Assembly (NCBI GenBank): GCA_934130175.1
Contig: CAKOXP010000006.1
Span: 1 to 64,000, forward strand
Source: an uncultured Bacilli bacterium
GTDB lineage: Bacteria; Bacillota_I; Bacilli_A; RF39; UBA660
Direction of reading: 5' to 3'
Length of the DNA: 64,000 bases
The notes beneath the pieces are model-generated. The model had not been told where the DNA came from. It saw only the letters and a program-made list of their open reading frames with translations, and did not search any database. Both the position numbers and the translations under genes were made by a program. Below are positions 7,487 to 15,597 of this stretch, piece by piece. How positions within the stretch are numbered: position 1 is the first letter of the stretch; each line of letters opens with the position of its first letter.

Positions 7487-9358
7487 ATGAACAAAATAAA
7501 TGATAAAACAGTTTCTGTATCTACAAGTAGTGAATTAAAAGAAGCTTTAGAAAATAATAATGGTTATGAGTATATCTATTTAGATAATGATATTACTTTA
7601 AAAAGTGGTATTTCTATCAATTCAAATAAAAGTAAAGTAGTTATTAATGGAACATACCAAAATATTATGCATACTCTAACAGGTATGAATAGTAAAGAAG
7701 ATATTGATACTATTGTTACTACTGCTCTTACAAAAGAAGTTCAAATAAGAAATGTTAAAATAATAAATTCAAACATATATGGCATTGTTTGTGTACCTGA
7801 GGCAGACAGTTACGATGAAATAGTAACTATTTATGATAATGTTACATTTAATGGAACAAAATTATCATTTAATCCCTATGGATATGTAAAAATAAATAAT
7901 TCGACAATCACTATTGAAGATACTGATGAAACATCAGCCCAAGAAGTATGTGAAGCTGAACGTATTATAATAGGTGGAAAAACTAATATTTCGAGTAATT
8001 CAACTGATTTTTCCTTATTTACATTTAGAAGTGACTCGATAAATCCCTCTATTATATTTCTATGTAAAAGTGATATTATCTTATCAACTGACAATAAAGA
8101 GCTTATGACCGGTACAAATAAATTAAACTTTACAATTCTTCATGATACTAAACTACTTTTAACTACAGGAAATGGATTTGCACCATTAGCAGATTATGGA
8201 GCAAATAATGTTTTAATTGATGAAAGAGCATCATTTATCTTTCTTGAAAAAAGCCATCAAAGAATCCCTATGTGGGCCATTTTTGGAACTTTAACGATGA
8301 AGGAAGATTCAGAACTACAAGTAATAAATTCCTATAGTAATACTCCTAGTGATAATTATAATATTCATTTCAAAGGTACTGATTGTAAACTTAATTTATA
8401 TAATCCTAAAAATCTTACAATGTATACCAAAAATTCTAATGTTATATATACAGATAATCCCTTAACTTTTAGTATAAGTTGTTCAAGGATTAATATGTGG
8501 CAAGATTCAAAAGAACTTTCAGCCGCAGGTGATATTAATAACTTGCCAGATTATTCTTGGTACAAAGAAAATAATTTACTTAAAATAGAAGGAACCATAA
8601 CTTCATCATTAACCGCTATTACAAATTATAATTTAACACCTGCAGAATTAAAAAATATGCCTGATGTCGGTAATTTTAAATTTCAAGGTAGAAAACAACT
8701 TTCTATTGGTAAAACTCTTATGAATATCCATCCAATTAATTCAGTAAAAAATACAATCAGTGGTCATACTAATAGTTTTGCAGATGTCTTAATCAGATAT
8801 GATAGTAATATCCAAATAGTAAGTGCTGATGATAATGGTTTCTTTGAATACAACATTTCATCTTCTATAACAGATAATACAAAAATAGAAATAACTGCTA
8901 ATACAGCAGGAAGTTTTATTTATGGTACAAGAACTATCACTACTCCATTTACAGGTGAATTAACACTTCTTGATGCAAATCCTACAATTAACTTTGCTTT
9001 TACTCCTATAAATAATAGTAAAATCTTTCCAAAAGCAAATGAATTAAAAACCAAAATAGTTGATAGTAGATTAACTAGTTCTGACTGGAAATTATATGCT
9101 TATATAGACAATCCATTAACCTCAACTAATGGATTTATATTAGACGATGCTTTAGTATTTAAAAAGTTTGATGGCGAAATTATAACTTTAACTACCACCC
9201 CTACTCTTGTTTATACAGGAAGTAATAATGAAGGTCTTGTAAGTTTTAAAGAACTAAATTGGTCAACTGAAAAAGGCCCATTGCTAGACCTTACTGATAA
9301 TGCCTTAGAAATAAATGAAGAATATTTTGCAACTATTTATTTTAGTATTGAAGAGTAA
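7487..9358 (+). CDS. Large beta-helix surface protein with WxL-like C-terminus
   Basis: 623 residues, ATG behind AAAGG. There is no signal peptide or membrane helix: the N-terminus is MNKINDKTVSVSTSSELKEA. Residues about 10-330 alternate short hydrophobic strands and Asn/Thr/Ser turns, as in pectate-lyase-like beta-helices (GTYQNIMHTL, IRNVKIINSNIYGIV, TMKEDSELQVINSY). The last 130 residues resemble a WxL domain: VDSRLTSSDWKLYA (Trp about 534), a G-x-x-L-x-D-A-L-V-F segment, and a final YFATIYFSIEE where the second WxL Trp is Phe. The 621-residue protein at 13.7-15.5 kb is its paralogue. WxL proteins normally bind peptidoglycan after secretion; without a signal this one must use another route or act inside the cell, for example on the spore. 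Confidence 0.75.
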   Translation: MNKINDKTVSVSTSSELKEALENNNGYEYIYLDNDITLKSGISINSNKSKVVINGTYQNIMHTLTGMNSKEDIDTIVTTALTKEVQIRNVKIINSNIYGIVCVPEADSYDEIVTIYDNVTFNGTKLSFNPYGYVKINNSTITIEDTDETSAQEVCEAERIIIGGKTNISSNSTDFSLFTFRSDSINPSIIFLCKSDIILSTDNKELMTGTNKLNFTILHDTKLLLTTGNGFAPLADYGANNVLIDERASFIFLEKSHQRIPMWAIFGTLTMKEDSELQVINSYSNTPSDNYNIHFKGTDCKLNLYNPKNLTMYTKNSNVIYTDNPLTFSISCSRINMWQDSKELSAAGDINNLPDYSWYKENNLLKIEGTITSSLTAITNYNLTPAELKNMPDVGNFKFQGRKQLSIGKTLMNIHPINSVKNTISGHTNSFADVLIRYDSNIQIVSADDNGFFEYNISSSITDNTKIEITANTAGSFIYGTRTITTPFTGELTLLDANPTINFAFTPINNSKIFPKANELKTKIVDSRLTSSDWKLYAYIDNPLTSTNGFILDDALVFKKFDGEIITLTTTPTLVYTGSNNEGLVSFKELNWSTEKGPLLDLTDNALEINEEYFATIYFSIEE

Positions 9359-9369
9359 ATATAAACAAA

Positions 9370-9408
9370 AAAAGTAGTATTAGACTTAATCTTTTACTAC
9401 TATTTTTT
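9370..9408. terminator. Bidirectional terminator between convergent genes
   Basis: AGTAGTA (9373-9379) pairs with TACTACT (9395-9401). A T run follows on the plus strand and an A run precedes on the other side, serving the WxL-like gene and the XRE membrane regulator that face each other. Confidence 0.7.
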
Positions 9409-9976
9409 ATTTATTTTGAAAACAAGAACCATTATGATCTTTAAAGTAATCTTCAATATGTGCAACTACTTGATTAGCATCTTCATATTTTTCTACATCA
9501 ATATGATTTGTAATCCAAGCATCTCCTCCACCATATATAATTTGAAAATTTTTATTATACTCAACTTCATATAAATATTCATCATTATCTAATTTGCATG
9601 TTAACGAGTACTTTCCAACTACCTTATTATTGTCTTTATTAATTCTGTTAAAGAAAATAAACATAGCTATACAAATAACAAGAAATATTAATAATAAAAT
9701 TCCAAACAATTTTAGAATTTTAATTATAATTCCTGCTAATTTCTCGGTATTACTAACTTTTTCTACTAAAATATTATTAATATCATTATTACAAAGTTCA
9801 TCTAAACTAACTTTAAATATTTTAGAAAGCATTTTTGCTTGATTAATATCTGGCGTAGTTTCTTCAAGTTCCCACTTTGATATTGTTTGTCGTGTTACTC
9901 CAACTTTTTCTGCTAGCTCCTCCTGAGAAAGACTATTCTTCTTTCTCAAACTAGATATTTTATTTCCTAAGTTCAT
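9407..9976 (-). CDS. XRE regulator with a membrane helix and outer domain
   Basis: 189 residues; start at 9976 behind GAAAGGAG. Residues 1-60 are a classic Cro/C1 helix-turn-helix (LGNKISSLRKKNSLSQEELA, GVTRQTISKWELEETTPDI). A hydrophobic helix at about 95-115 (LLLIFLVICIAMFIFF) is followed by about 70 residues with two Cys (SLTCKLD near the start and GSCFQNK at the end) that would lie outside the cell. This layout is known for Firmicute membrane-linked repressors, in which an external signal may alter DNA binding. It converges on the WxL-like gene, which might be a target; that is inference. Confidence 0.8.
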   Translation of the reverse strand: MNLGNKISSLRKKNSLSQEELAEKVGVTRQTISKWELEETTPDINQAKMLSKIFKVSLDELCNNDINNILVEKVSNTEKLAGIIIKILKLFGILLLIFLVICIAMFIFFNRINKDNNKVVGKYSLTCKLDNDEYLYEVEYNKNFQIIYGGGDAWITNHIDVEKYEDANQVVAHIEDYFKDHNGSCFQNK

Positions 9977-10145
9977 ATTATTTCTCCTTTCAAAAAGAAT
10001 CATATCATTTTAAGAAGTTAAAATCTATCAATATCAAGTGGAAGTTGCGCAAATTTTCTTAACATTTGAATATTACTCTTAGTTTAATATTATTATTAAC
10101 AACTAATAATCATAGTATAATCTTAATTAAAAGACATTATTAAAC

Positions 10146-10180
10146 AAAAAAATGATGAATACTTTTATTCACCATTTTTG
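10146..10180 (-). terminator. Terminator of lipoprotein gene
   Basis: Read on the minus strand, an imperfect 13-base stem (AAAATGGTGAATA region with its complement) is followed by seven T residues, six bases after the lipoprotein stop codon. Confidence 0.7.
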
Positions 10181-10185
10181 TCTTT

Positions 10186-10773
10186 CTACTTAAAACCTAG
10201 TCCACTAAAGAACTTTAAGTTTCCATCTTTTCCAAAAGAACCTGTAATATAACTACTACCATCTCCTGCTACCCAAACATATTTATTCCAACTACTAAGT
10301 TCAATTAAAGTTCCATCAACACCACCAACAGCTTTTTTGAATTCATCATAACTAATTCCATCATTTATTCTAGCCTTAATATCTGATAGATTATCAAGTG
10401 TAACTTTACTATTTTTTAATTCTTTTCTATCATACTCAAGCTTAATTGATGATATCTTATCATTATATAAAGTAACTGTTATTACTTTATCATCACCGAA
10501 ATCATATTCATATTTTTCTGATGTAGTACTTGTTGTATCTTCAGGATTAGTAGCTTCAAATCCAACTATATCATTTAATTCTTCCATTGTATTATCTAAA
10601 GACATCTTTGATAAACACTTATAATAAGAACATTTTGACTTTACAGTCTTTTCCTTTTCTTCTGTTTTTGTAGTATCATCTTTTGTAGTAGTATTTTCTT
10701 TCTTATTTGTACATCCCACAGTACAAACTAGAACTAATAAACATGCTATTCCTGCTAAAAACTTACTCTTCAT
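10186..10773 (-). CDS. Lipoprotein with tandem SmpA/BLIP-like halves
   Basis: 195 residues, SD TAGGAGGA. A lipoprotein signal runs over residues 1-21 with the lipobox end CTVGC. A Lys/Thr/Glu-rich linker (about 22-46) then leads to two similar units. Each opens with a helix of the type SLDNTMEELNDIVG or ISYDEFKKAVGG and is followed by beta-strands ending in an aromatic-rich edge (KYVWVAGDGSSYITGSFG). That is the pattern of the SmpA/OmlA and beta-lactamase-inhibitor-like fold (DUF3862-type), often found as paired repeats in Firmicute lipoproteins. It should sit on the outer face of the membrane. The binding partner is unknown. Confidence 0.72.
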   Translation of the reverse strand: MKSKFLAGIACLLVLVCTVGCTNKKENTTTKDDTTKTEEKEKTVKSKCSYYKCLSKMSLDNTMEELNDIVGFEATNPEDTTSTTSEKYEYDFGDDKVITVTLYNDKISSIKLEYDRKELKNSKVTLDNLSDIKARINDGISYDEFKKAVGGVDGTLIELSSWNKYVWVAGDGSSYITGSFGKDGNLKFFSGLGFK

Positions 10774-10832
10774 ATCTTTCTTCCTCCTAAAGCCATTATA
10801 TCTTATAATATGTTATTTGTACATAAATTATT

Positions 10833-12020
10833 TTACTTTCTAGATATTACTTTTCCCTGCCTATCCACTTTATAACTAAGTTTAAAAAATAAACTTACTG
10901 TTATAAATTGGTATATTGATGAAGATACTTGCCCTATTCCAGTACAAAACGGAGTTTTTAGTAGTGATATCATCATTCTTAAAATAGATGCAACAACTTT
11001 ATTTGATGTAGTTTTAAAAGAAGACCACTCTAATTGTAAATAACAAGTTTTTATTCTATATATTGGATATATCATAAAATTAACAATTTCAAAACCAAAA
11101 TAAATCATTGTAATCTTAAAATCTAAATCATAAAATCCATATAAGCAAACAAACATAAATAGACTTGTTAAAAATAGTATTCCCAATAACTTATAAGCAT
11201 TATTTCTATGATATTTATAATTAAAATTATTTTTACTAATATCAATTGTTGCGGCTGTAACTATAGCATCTGCAGTATCCCATTGTGTATCAGTTATAAG
11301 TGCTACAAAAGTAAGTGCCAAGGCATATTTTTCTCCAAAAACTAAAGCATTACTTAAACCAAATAAAAATATTAAAAGAAAGGCAATATTATTAAATAAT
11401 TCTACTGAATCATATTTAATACATTTAAATAAATTAAATTTTAATTTAAAACTATCACTGTTTTTCAACATTATAAACAAAGTAAAAATCATAAGTGGGA
11501 TTAATGTTGTTAATACAATAATAGTTTGATTTTTAGTTAATAATGATGTACCAATTAATAGTATGAAATTTAGTAAATTAAAAACTATAGAATATTTATT
11601 TGCTAATTCATTTTTTTCTTCATAATATAGCTTATTCAGTATAATTGCAAACTCCAAACTTATGTATATTTCAAAAATAGAATAAATTGTAAAGGTTCTA
11701 TATATAGAAACATCCATATTCATAAAATTTATATAATTATCAACATTAAGTGCTATTAAAGTAAAGGTGATAGTTGCTAGAATACTACCTATAAAAAGGC
11801 CAGACATTACAGCATCTTTATTATTATCTTTTTCTTTACTTATATTTGCACCGGTTGAAAATATTGATTTAAATATATAATAAATAAACTGTAATGGATA
11901 TGTTAATGTAAAGATATTTATAAGATTTTTATCTACTATTATTCCAAGTAAAAACCAAGATATAATTGGAATAAATGATAACAGGGATAAATCAAAACTT
12001 ATTCTTAATAGTCTTTTCAT
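10833..12020 (-). CDS. MATE/MOP-superfamily-like membrane protein
   Basis: 395 residues with eleven or twelve hydrophobic helices. The two-half layout with a basic C-terminal tail suggests the MOP exporter superfamily (MATE or flippase-like), but no signature is strong enough to name a substrate. Segments such as ITDTQWDTADAIVTAATIDI in the middle contain acidic residues within a helix, as seen in cation-coupled exporters. The SD is weak (TAGGT). It follows the HAD gene by 14 bases and is probably co-transcribed with it. Confidence 0.6.
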   Translation of the reverse strand: MKRLLRISFDLSLLSFIPIISWFLLGIIVDKNLINIFTLTYPLQFIYYIFKSIFSTGANISKEKDNNKDAVMSGLFIGSILATITFTLIALNVDNYINFMNMDVSIYRTFTIYSIFEIYISLEFAIILNKLYYEEKNELANKYSIVFNLLNFILLIGTSLLTKNQTIIVLTTLIPLMIFTLFIMLKNSDSFKLKFNLFKCIKYDSVELFNNIAFLLIFLFGLSNALVFGEKYALALTFVALITDTQWDTADAIVTAATIDISKNNFNYKYHRNNAYKLLGILFLTSLFMFVCLYGFYDLDFKITMIYFGFEIVNFMIYPIYRIKTCYLQLEWSSFKTTSNKVVASILRMMISLLKTPFCTGIGQVSSSIYQFITVSLFFKLSYKVDRQGKVISRK

Positions 12021-12034
12021 TATTATTTACCTAA

Positions 12035-12505
12035 TTACTCGGTAAACGAACTAGGATGATAAGCAGTGATTCCAAGTTCCTCGGCCTTTCTTAAAGCATC
12101 AAGCCTGTCATCTACAAACACCATTTTATCTAAAGGAATATTATAATATTTTGAATATTCTAGAATAACATTTGGTTTTAATGACGTAGAACATATAAAA
12201 ATAATATTTTCCTGTTTTATATTTAGATAGTTTTCAGCTAGCCACTTATACTTTTGATTTATTTCATTATTAGTAACAGTTGAACCTAATACAAAAATTT
12301 TATCACTATCTAATTTTTCTACTATTCTCTGCATAGTTTTAAGTGGCCTTGCCTTATAAAATAAATCACCAAACAAATAATTTTCTAAAGATTGACAACC
12401 AAGTTCAGGACATTTTCCACCGTATAATATATCATTATATCTATACTCTGATAATGTACCATCAACATCAAAAAAAACATATTTATCTTTTAATTTTTCT
12501 AACAT
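12035..12505 (-). CDS. HAD-superfamily hydrolase
   Basis: 156 residues. All four HAD motifs are present: FFDVDGTLSEYR (residues about 11-22, nucleophile Asp and acid/base Asp), VLGSTVTN (motif II Ser), SLKPNV (motif III Lys) and FVDDRLDAL (motif IV Asp pair). The cap is a short helical insert around residues 28-60, containing two Cys. The substrate cannot be predicted; small HADs of this size act on sugar phosphates, nucleotides or polynucleotide ends. A TATAAT box lies about 40 bases upstream. The membrane exporter gene follows closely. Confidence 0.82.
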   Translation of the reverse strand: MLEKLKDKYVFFDVDGTLSEYRYNDILYGGKCPELGCQSLENYLFGDLFYKARPLKTMQRIVEKLDSDKIFVLGSTVTNNEINQKYKWLAENYLNIKQENIIFICSTSLKPNVILEYSKYYNIPLDKMVFVDDRLDALRKAEELGITAYHPSSFTE

Positions 12506-12569
12506 TTTACTACTCCTAACTTTCTAATACTCATCTAAAATTATACTATAACTACTACTTTTTAACAAT

Positions 12570-13118
12570 TTATTTCATCCAAAATAAAACATATATTGAT
12601 AAACATACAAGTATTATCGCAAGTAATAAAATAAGATTTAACCACTTACTTGGTTTCAAAAATCTTTCTACATAACTTTCTTTAGGCTTTAGTGGATTAT
12701 AATAAACAAATACTTTGCTTCCTATTGGATATAAATCAAGTAATGGTGAAATTTCATAACTAACTAGATTATTTCTTTTCACATTTAACTTTAATATTTC
12801 AGGTAACTCTTCCCTTGTTGTTAAGTTACTTTTTATCTCGGTTTTAATTTTATTAAATGGAGAGCTAAAACTAAATCTCACAACGCCTCTAAAATGCGGA
12901 CCCACTGCATTATAACTTTTTCCATCTATGAAATATTCAACAACAGGAAGACTGATATCATTATATCTAACTATTGAATACCTAACTACTTTACCAGTAG
13001 TTTTTTCTGTACATCTTACATATTTTTTATTTTTTCTAACATAAAGAAAATACCAAACAATAAATATGACGATTGCAAAAACTAATATATATACTCCAAA
13101 AAATATATTTAAATTCAT
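12570..13118 (-). CDS. DUF3592-like membrane protein
   Basis: 182 residues; ATG at 13118 is preferred to the GTG at 13130, which forms part of the ribosome-binding site. One helix lies at the N-terminus (about 5-26) and one near the C-terminus (about 159-178). The loop between them carries the DUF3592 pattern of a short beta-domain: PVVEYFIDGKSYNAVG, then YPIGSKVFVYYNPLKPKESY just before the second helix. The function of this family is unknown; members are common as single genes in Firmicutes. The promoter region contains GATATAAT on the minus strand. Confidence 0.7.
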   Translation of the reverse strand: MNLNIFFGVYILVFAIVIFIVWYFLYVRKNKKYVRCTEKTTGKVVRYSIVRYNDISLPVVEYFIDGKSYNAVGPHFRGVVRFSFSSPFNKIKTEIKSNLTTREELPEILKLNVKRNNLVSYEISPLLDLYPIGSKVFVYYNPLKPKESYVERFLKPSKWLNLILLLAIILVCLSIYVLFWMK

Positions 13119-13189
13119 AAAAAACCTCACTTACTTATTTCTTATATAAATATTATATCATAGCAATACTTCTATTACATGTTTTATAA

Positions 13190-13216
13190 ACAAAAATTAG
13201 AAATTTACATACAATA
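13190..13216 (+). promoter_or_regulatory. Sigma-E/K-like promoter before DUF11 gene
   Basis: AC at 13190-13191, exactly 16 bases, then CATACAATA at 13208-13216. This fits the sigma-K (AC-N16-CATANNNTA) consensus of Bacillus and nearly the sigma-E -10. The element ends 20 bases before the ATG. Confidence 0.5.
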
Positions 13217-13235
13217 ATTTATAAGGGAGGATACT

Positions 13236-13628
13236 ATGGAAAAGGAATTAAATAATACAGTAACTGCTGTTGGTAATTATAATGATGTTCCAACATCTAT
13301 TACATCTGCTGTTTCTGTTGTAACAATGATTGATGGTCTTACAATTACTAAAAGCAGTGATAAACAAAACTGGGCTAGTGGAAATTTAACTTATACAGTA
13401 ATCATTAATAACCAATCTGAAAAGCCTTACAATAGTCCAGAAGTTAAAGATGTCTTAAATACAACATTAGTAGATTTTGTAGAAAATAGCGTTACTATTG
13501 ATGGACAAGCTGCTGAACAATCTGATTATACTTATGACGATGGTTCTGGAACATTAACTATAAATCTATCAGATATTTCCGTTTCTGAATCTAAAACTAT
13601 TACTTTTCAAGTTAAGAAAAAATCATAG
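13236..13628 (+). CDS. Single-domain DUF11 (conserved repeat) protein without signal
   Basis: 130 residues, SD AGGGAGG. Residues about 32-125 form one DUF11 immunoglobulin-like domain: TITKSSDKQNWASGNLTYTV, a PYNSPEVKDVL segment, FVENSVTIDG and the closing strands ending TFQVKKKS. DUF11 units are normally repeated in secreted, covalently stabilised surface stalks. Here there is a single copy with no signal peptide, transmembrane helix or sorting motif. Its promoter resembles that of the neighbouring WxL-like and collagen-like genes, suggesting the same expression time and perhaps the same structure. Confidence 0.75.
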   Translation: MEKELNNTVTAVGNYNDVPTSITSAVSVVTMIDGLTITKSSDKQNWASGNLTYTVIINNQSEKPYNSPEVKDVLNTTLVDFVENSVTIDGQAAEQSDYTYDDGSGTLTINLSDISVSESKTITFQVKKKS

Positions 13629-13656
13629 AAAAAAATCACAGTTTTGTGATTTTTTT
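13629..13656. terminator. Bidirectional terminator between DUF11 and WxL-like genes
   Basis: AAATCACA (to 13640) and TGTGATTT (from 13645) form a perfect stem with loop GTTT, with T runs reading out on both strands. The two genes converge on it. Confidence 0.75.
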
Positions 13657-15520
13657 ACTCTTCTAAAGACCAAGAAATAAGTGATTCATATTCTACTCCG
13701 TTAGCAATACTATCTGATATTCTTAGTAATATTCCCCTATTTTTACTAAAACTTACATTAGTAACTTTAGTACTACCACCATTGCCTTCTCCAGTGTAGA
13801 CGAGAATTGGCGTAGTAGATAAGTTTGTTATATTTCCATCTTCATCTATAAATACAATAGCGTCTTTCAAGATTTTTCCATCAGATGATATTAAATCATG
13901 ATCTAGAGCTGCATACAATTTCCAACTAGTACTATTTGCTCTTGAATCAGTAACTACTACTACTAAATCATTTTTTCTAGGACATAGTACAGGGTCAATA
14001 CTTATTGGAGAAAATACAAAATTAATCAATTTAGAAGCTTCATCTAAAATAAGCTCTCCTGTATATATAATTTGAATTACTTTCGTATGATAAATTAAAT
14101 CATTTTGAGACTTTGCTGTTAAAGTAATAACAGTTCCAATTGGTAAAGCCTCATCATATGAATAAGAAAAATTACCTGTAGATGAAGCCTTTATAACTGA
14201 TGATACGTCATTATATTCAATTAATATTGATGCATCATTATCCATTAGACCAACAAGCTCCGTATCAGTATCTGTTAGAGTATTTACATGAATTTGAAAA
14301 TCTCCTACAGACATAATCTTTTTATTTGAAAAGATAAAATTACTAAGACTCGGAAGATTTGCCAGCTCCTCCTCTGTATAATTATTACTACTAATATTAG
14401 TAGCGCTATTTGTAAAAGTTCCTTTAATAGTTGTTATTCCACTATTCTTATACCAAGCATACGTTGGAAGATTTGCTTTTGTTATTTCTTCATTTATTGT
14501 AATAGAATTATTAAATAAGTTTAGTCTTGTAAAATTAAATTCAAATGGAATACTTGCAGAAGTATAAATAACATTCGCCACTGTATTATATAAAACTACC
14601 TTTAGGGGATTATTTAAAATAAATCCTGCATTTGCTCCTGAAAAATATAAATTATAATTTGATGATGTAATATTTGAATAATTACTAATTATACTTAGAG
14701 TTGAATTGTTATTTAAGGTTAATTTTCCATAACTATACCAAGTTGGATAGCTTCCATTACGACTTTGTTGTTTTAAATAGAATTTAGCATTCTCTTCTAT
14801 CGTTGTAGTACCAGTTCCAAAAGTACCATAACCCATACCAGAATTAGTAATAACACTAAATTCTGCATTTTTTGAAATTGTAAATGTCAAATTATTTGTT
14901 CCATAAAATAACTCTCTTTTCTCACTAGTAAAATAAACTAAAGAATCTTTCAAGATAGTAAGAGATGGATTATCATTTCTAAACCAAAAAGACGAATTAC
15001 CTGTTGATTTATGAGTAATTATTGTATTTCCACCTATTTCAATTTTATTACATTCACTAACCTCATTACCCGATGCATAATTATCCTGAATAATGATATT
15101 ACAATCCATAAATCTTGTAAGTCCTGTTGGATGATAACTAATTTGAGGACCAACATAATCTACATAGCTATATTCTACAACTATATCTTTATAGTTATTA
15201 TTTTCAGGAACATAGATTACTCCATAGTAATTATATCCTGTAATACTCATATTCTTAACAGTAACTTTTTTTATTGAAGCAGATGACGCCGTTATAACAT
15301 CAGAAGCACTTGTACTTTTTTTATCCTCAAGTAAGTATTTTACTCCATTATAAGTACCATCTAAAGTAACCGATGTTTTAGAACTAGAAATATTAATACC
15401 AGTAGTTAGAACTATATCACTACCAAAATAAATATATGTATAATTATTGTTTTCTTCTAAGGTTTTTTTTAATTCTGCACTATCATAGATAACGACAGTA
15501 GTATCATTAATAATTGTCAT
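13655..15520 (-). CDS. Large beta-helix surface protein with WxL-like C-terminus (paralogue)
   Basis: 621 residues, ATG at 15520 with GAGGTG. It shares the whole layout of the protein at 7.5-9.4 kb: a near-identical opening (INDTTVVIYDSAELKKTLEE), a beta-helix region to about residue 330, a linker ending PTYAWYKNSGITTIKG, and the WxL-like end with TDSRANSTSWKLYA (Trp about 533) and SLISWSLEE (Trp about 617). Both WxL tryptophans are kept here. No signal peptide, membrane helix or LPXTG motif. Two diverged copies of one design, each behind a sporulation-like -10 element, suggest related but distinct surface subunits. Confidence 0.77.
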   Translation of the reverse strand: MTIINDTTVVIYDSAELKKTLEENNNYTYIYFGSDIVLTTGINISSSKTSVTLDGTYNGVKYLLEDKKSTSASDVITASSASIKKVTVKNMSITGYNYYGVIYVPENNNYKDIVVEYSYVDYVGPQISYHPTGLTRFMDCNIIIQDNYASGNEVSECNKIEIGGNTIITHKSTGNSSFWFRNDNPSLTILKDSLVYFTSEKRELFYGTNNLTFTISKNAEFSVITNSGMGYGTFGTGTTTIEENAKFYLKQQSRNGSYPTWYSYGKLTLNNNSTLSIISNYSNITSSNYNLYFSGANAGFILNNPLKVVLYNTVANVIYTSASIPFEFNFTRLNLFNNSITINEEITKANLPTYAWYKNSGITTIKGTFTNSATNISSNNYTEEELANLPSLSNFIFSNKKIMSVGDFQIHVNTLTDTDTELVGLMDNDASILIEYNDVSSVIKASSTGNFSYSYDEALPIGTVITLTAKSQNDLIYHTKVIQIIYTGELILDEASKLINFVFSPISIDPVLCPRKNDLVVVVTDSRANSTSWKLYAALDHDLISSDGKILKDAIVFIDEDGNITNLSTTPILVYTGEGNGGSTKVTNVSFSKNRGILLRISDSIANGVEYESLISWSLEE

Positions 15521-15527
15521 AAAAACA

Positions 15528-15549
15528 CCTCATATTATATAATATGAGG
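15528..15549. repeat. 22-base perfect palindrome over promoter and ribosome-binding site
   Basis: Eleven bases starting CCTCATATTAT are followed by their exact reverse complement. On the minus strand it covers the CATATTATA promoter element, and its right arm supplies the GAGG of the Shine-Dalgarno. It could be an operator, a weak terminator for read-through (TGTTTTT follows), or a translation-blocking hairpin. Confidence 0.6.
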
Positions 15550-15564
15550 ATTATCTTTTATTGT
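15538..15564 (-). promoter_or_regulatory. Sigma-E/K-like promoter before second WxL-like gene
   Basis: On the minus strand AC (15564-15563), exactly 16 bases, then CATATTATA (15546-15538), ending 18 bases before the ATG. Same arrangement as at 13190 and 16872. Confidence 0.5.
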
Positions 15565-15597
15565 ATCAACGAATGTATGATATCAATTATATATTTG

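Noticed and set aside
10776..10802. CATATTATA before the lipoprotein gene as a sporulation promoter
   Set aside because: The AC dinucleotide at 16 bases is missing and the position differs from the other five; a TATAAT lies close by. Taken as a chance match.
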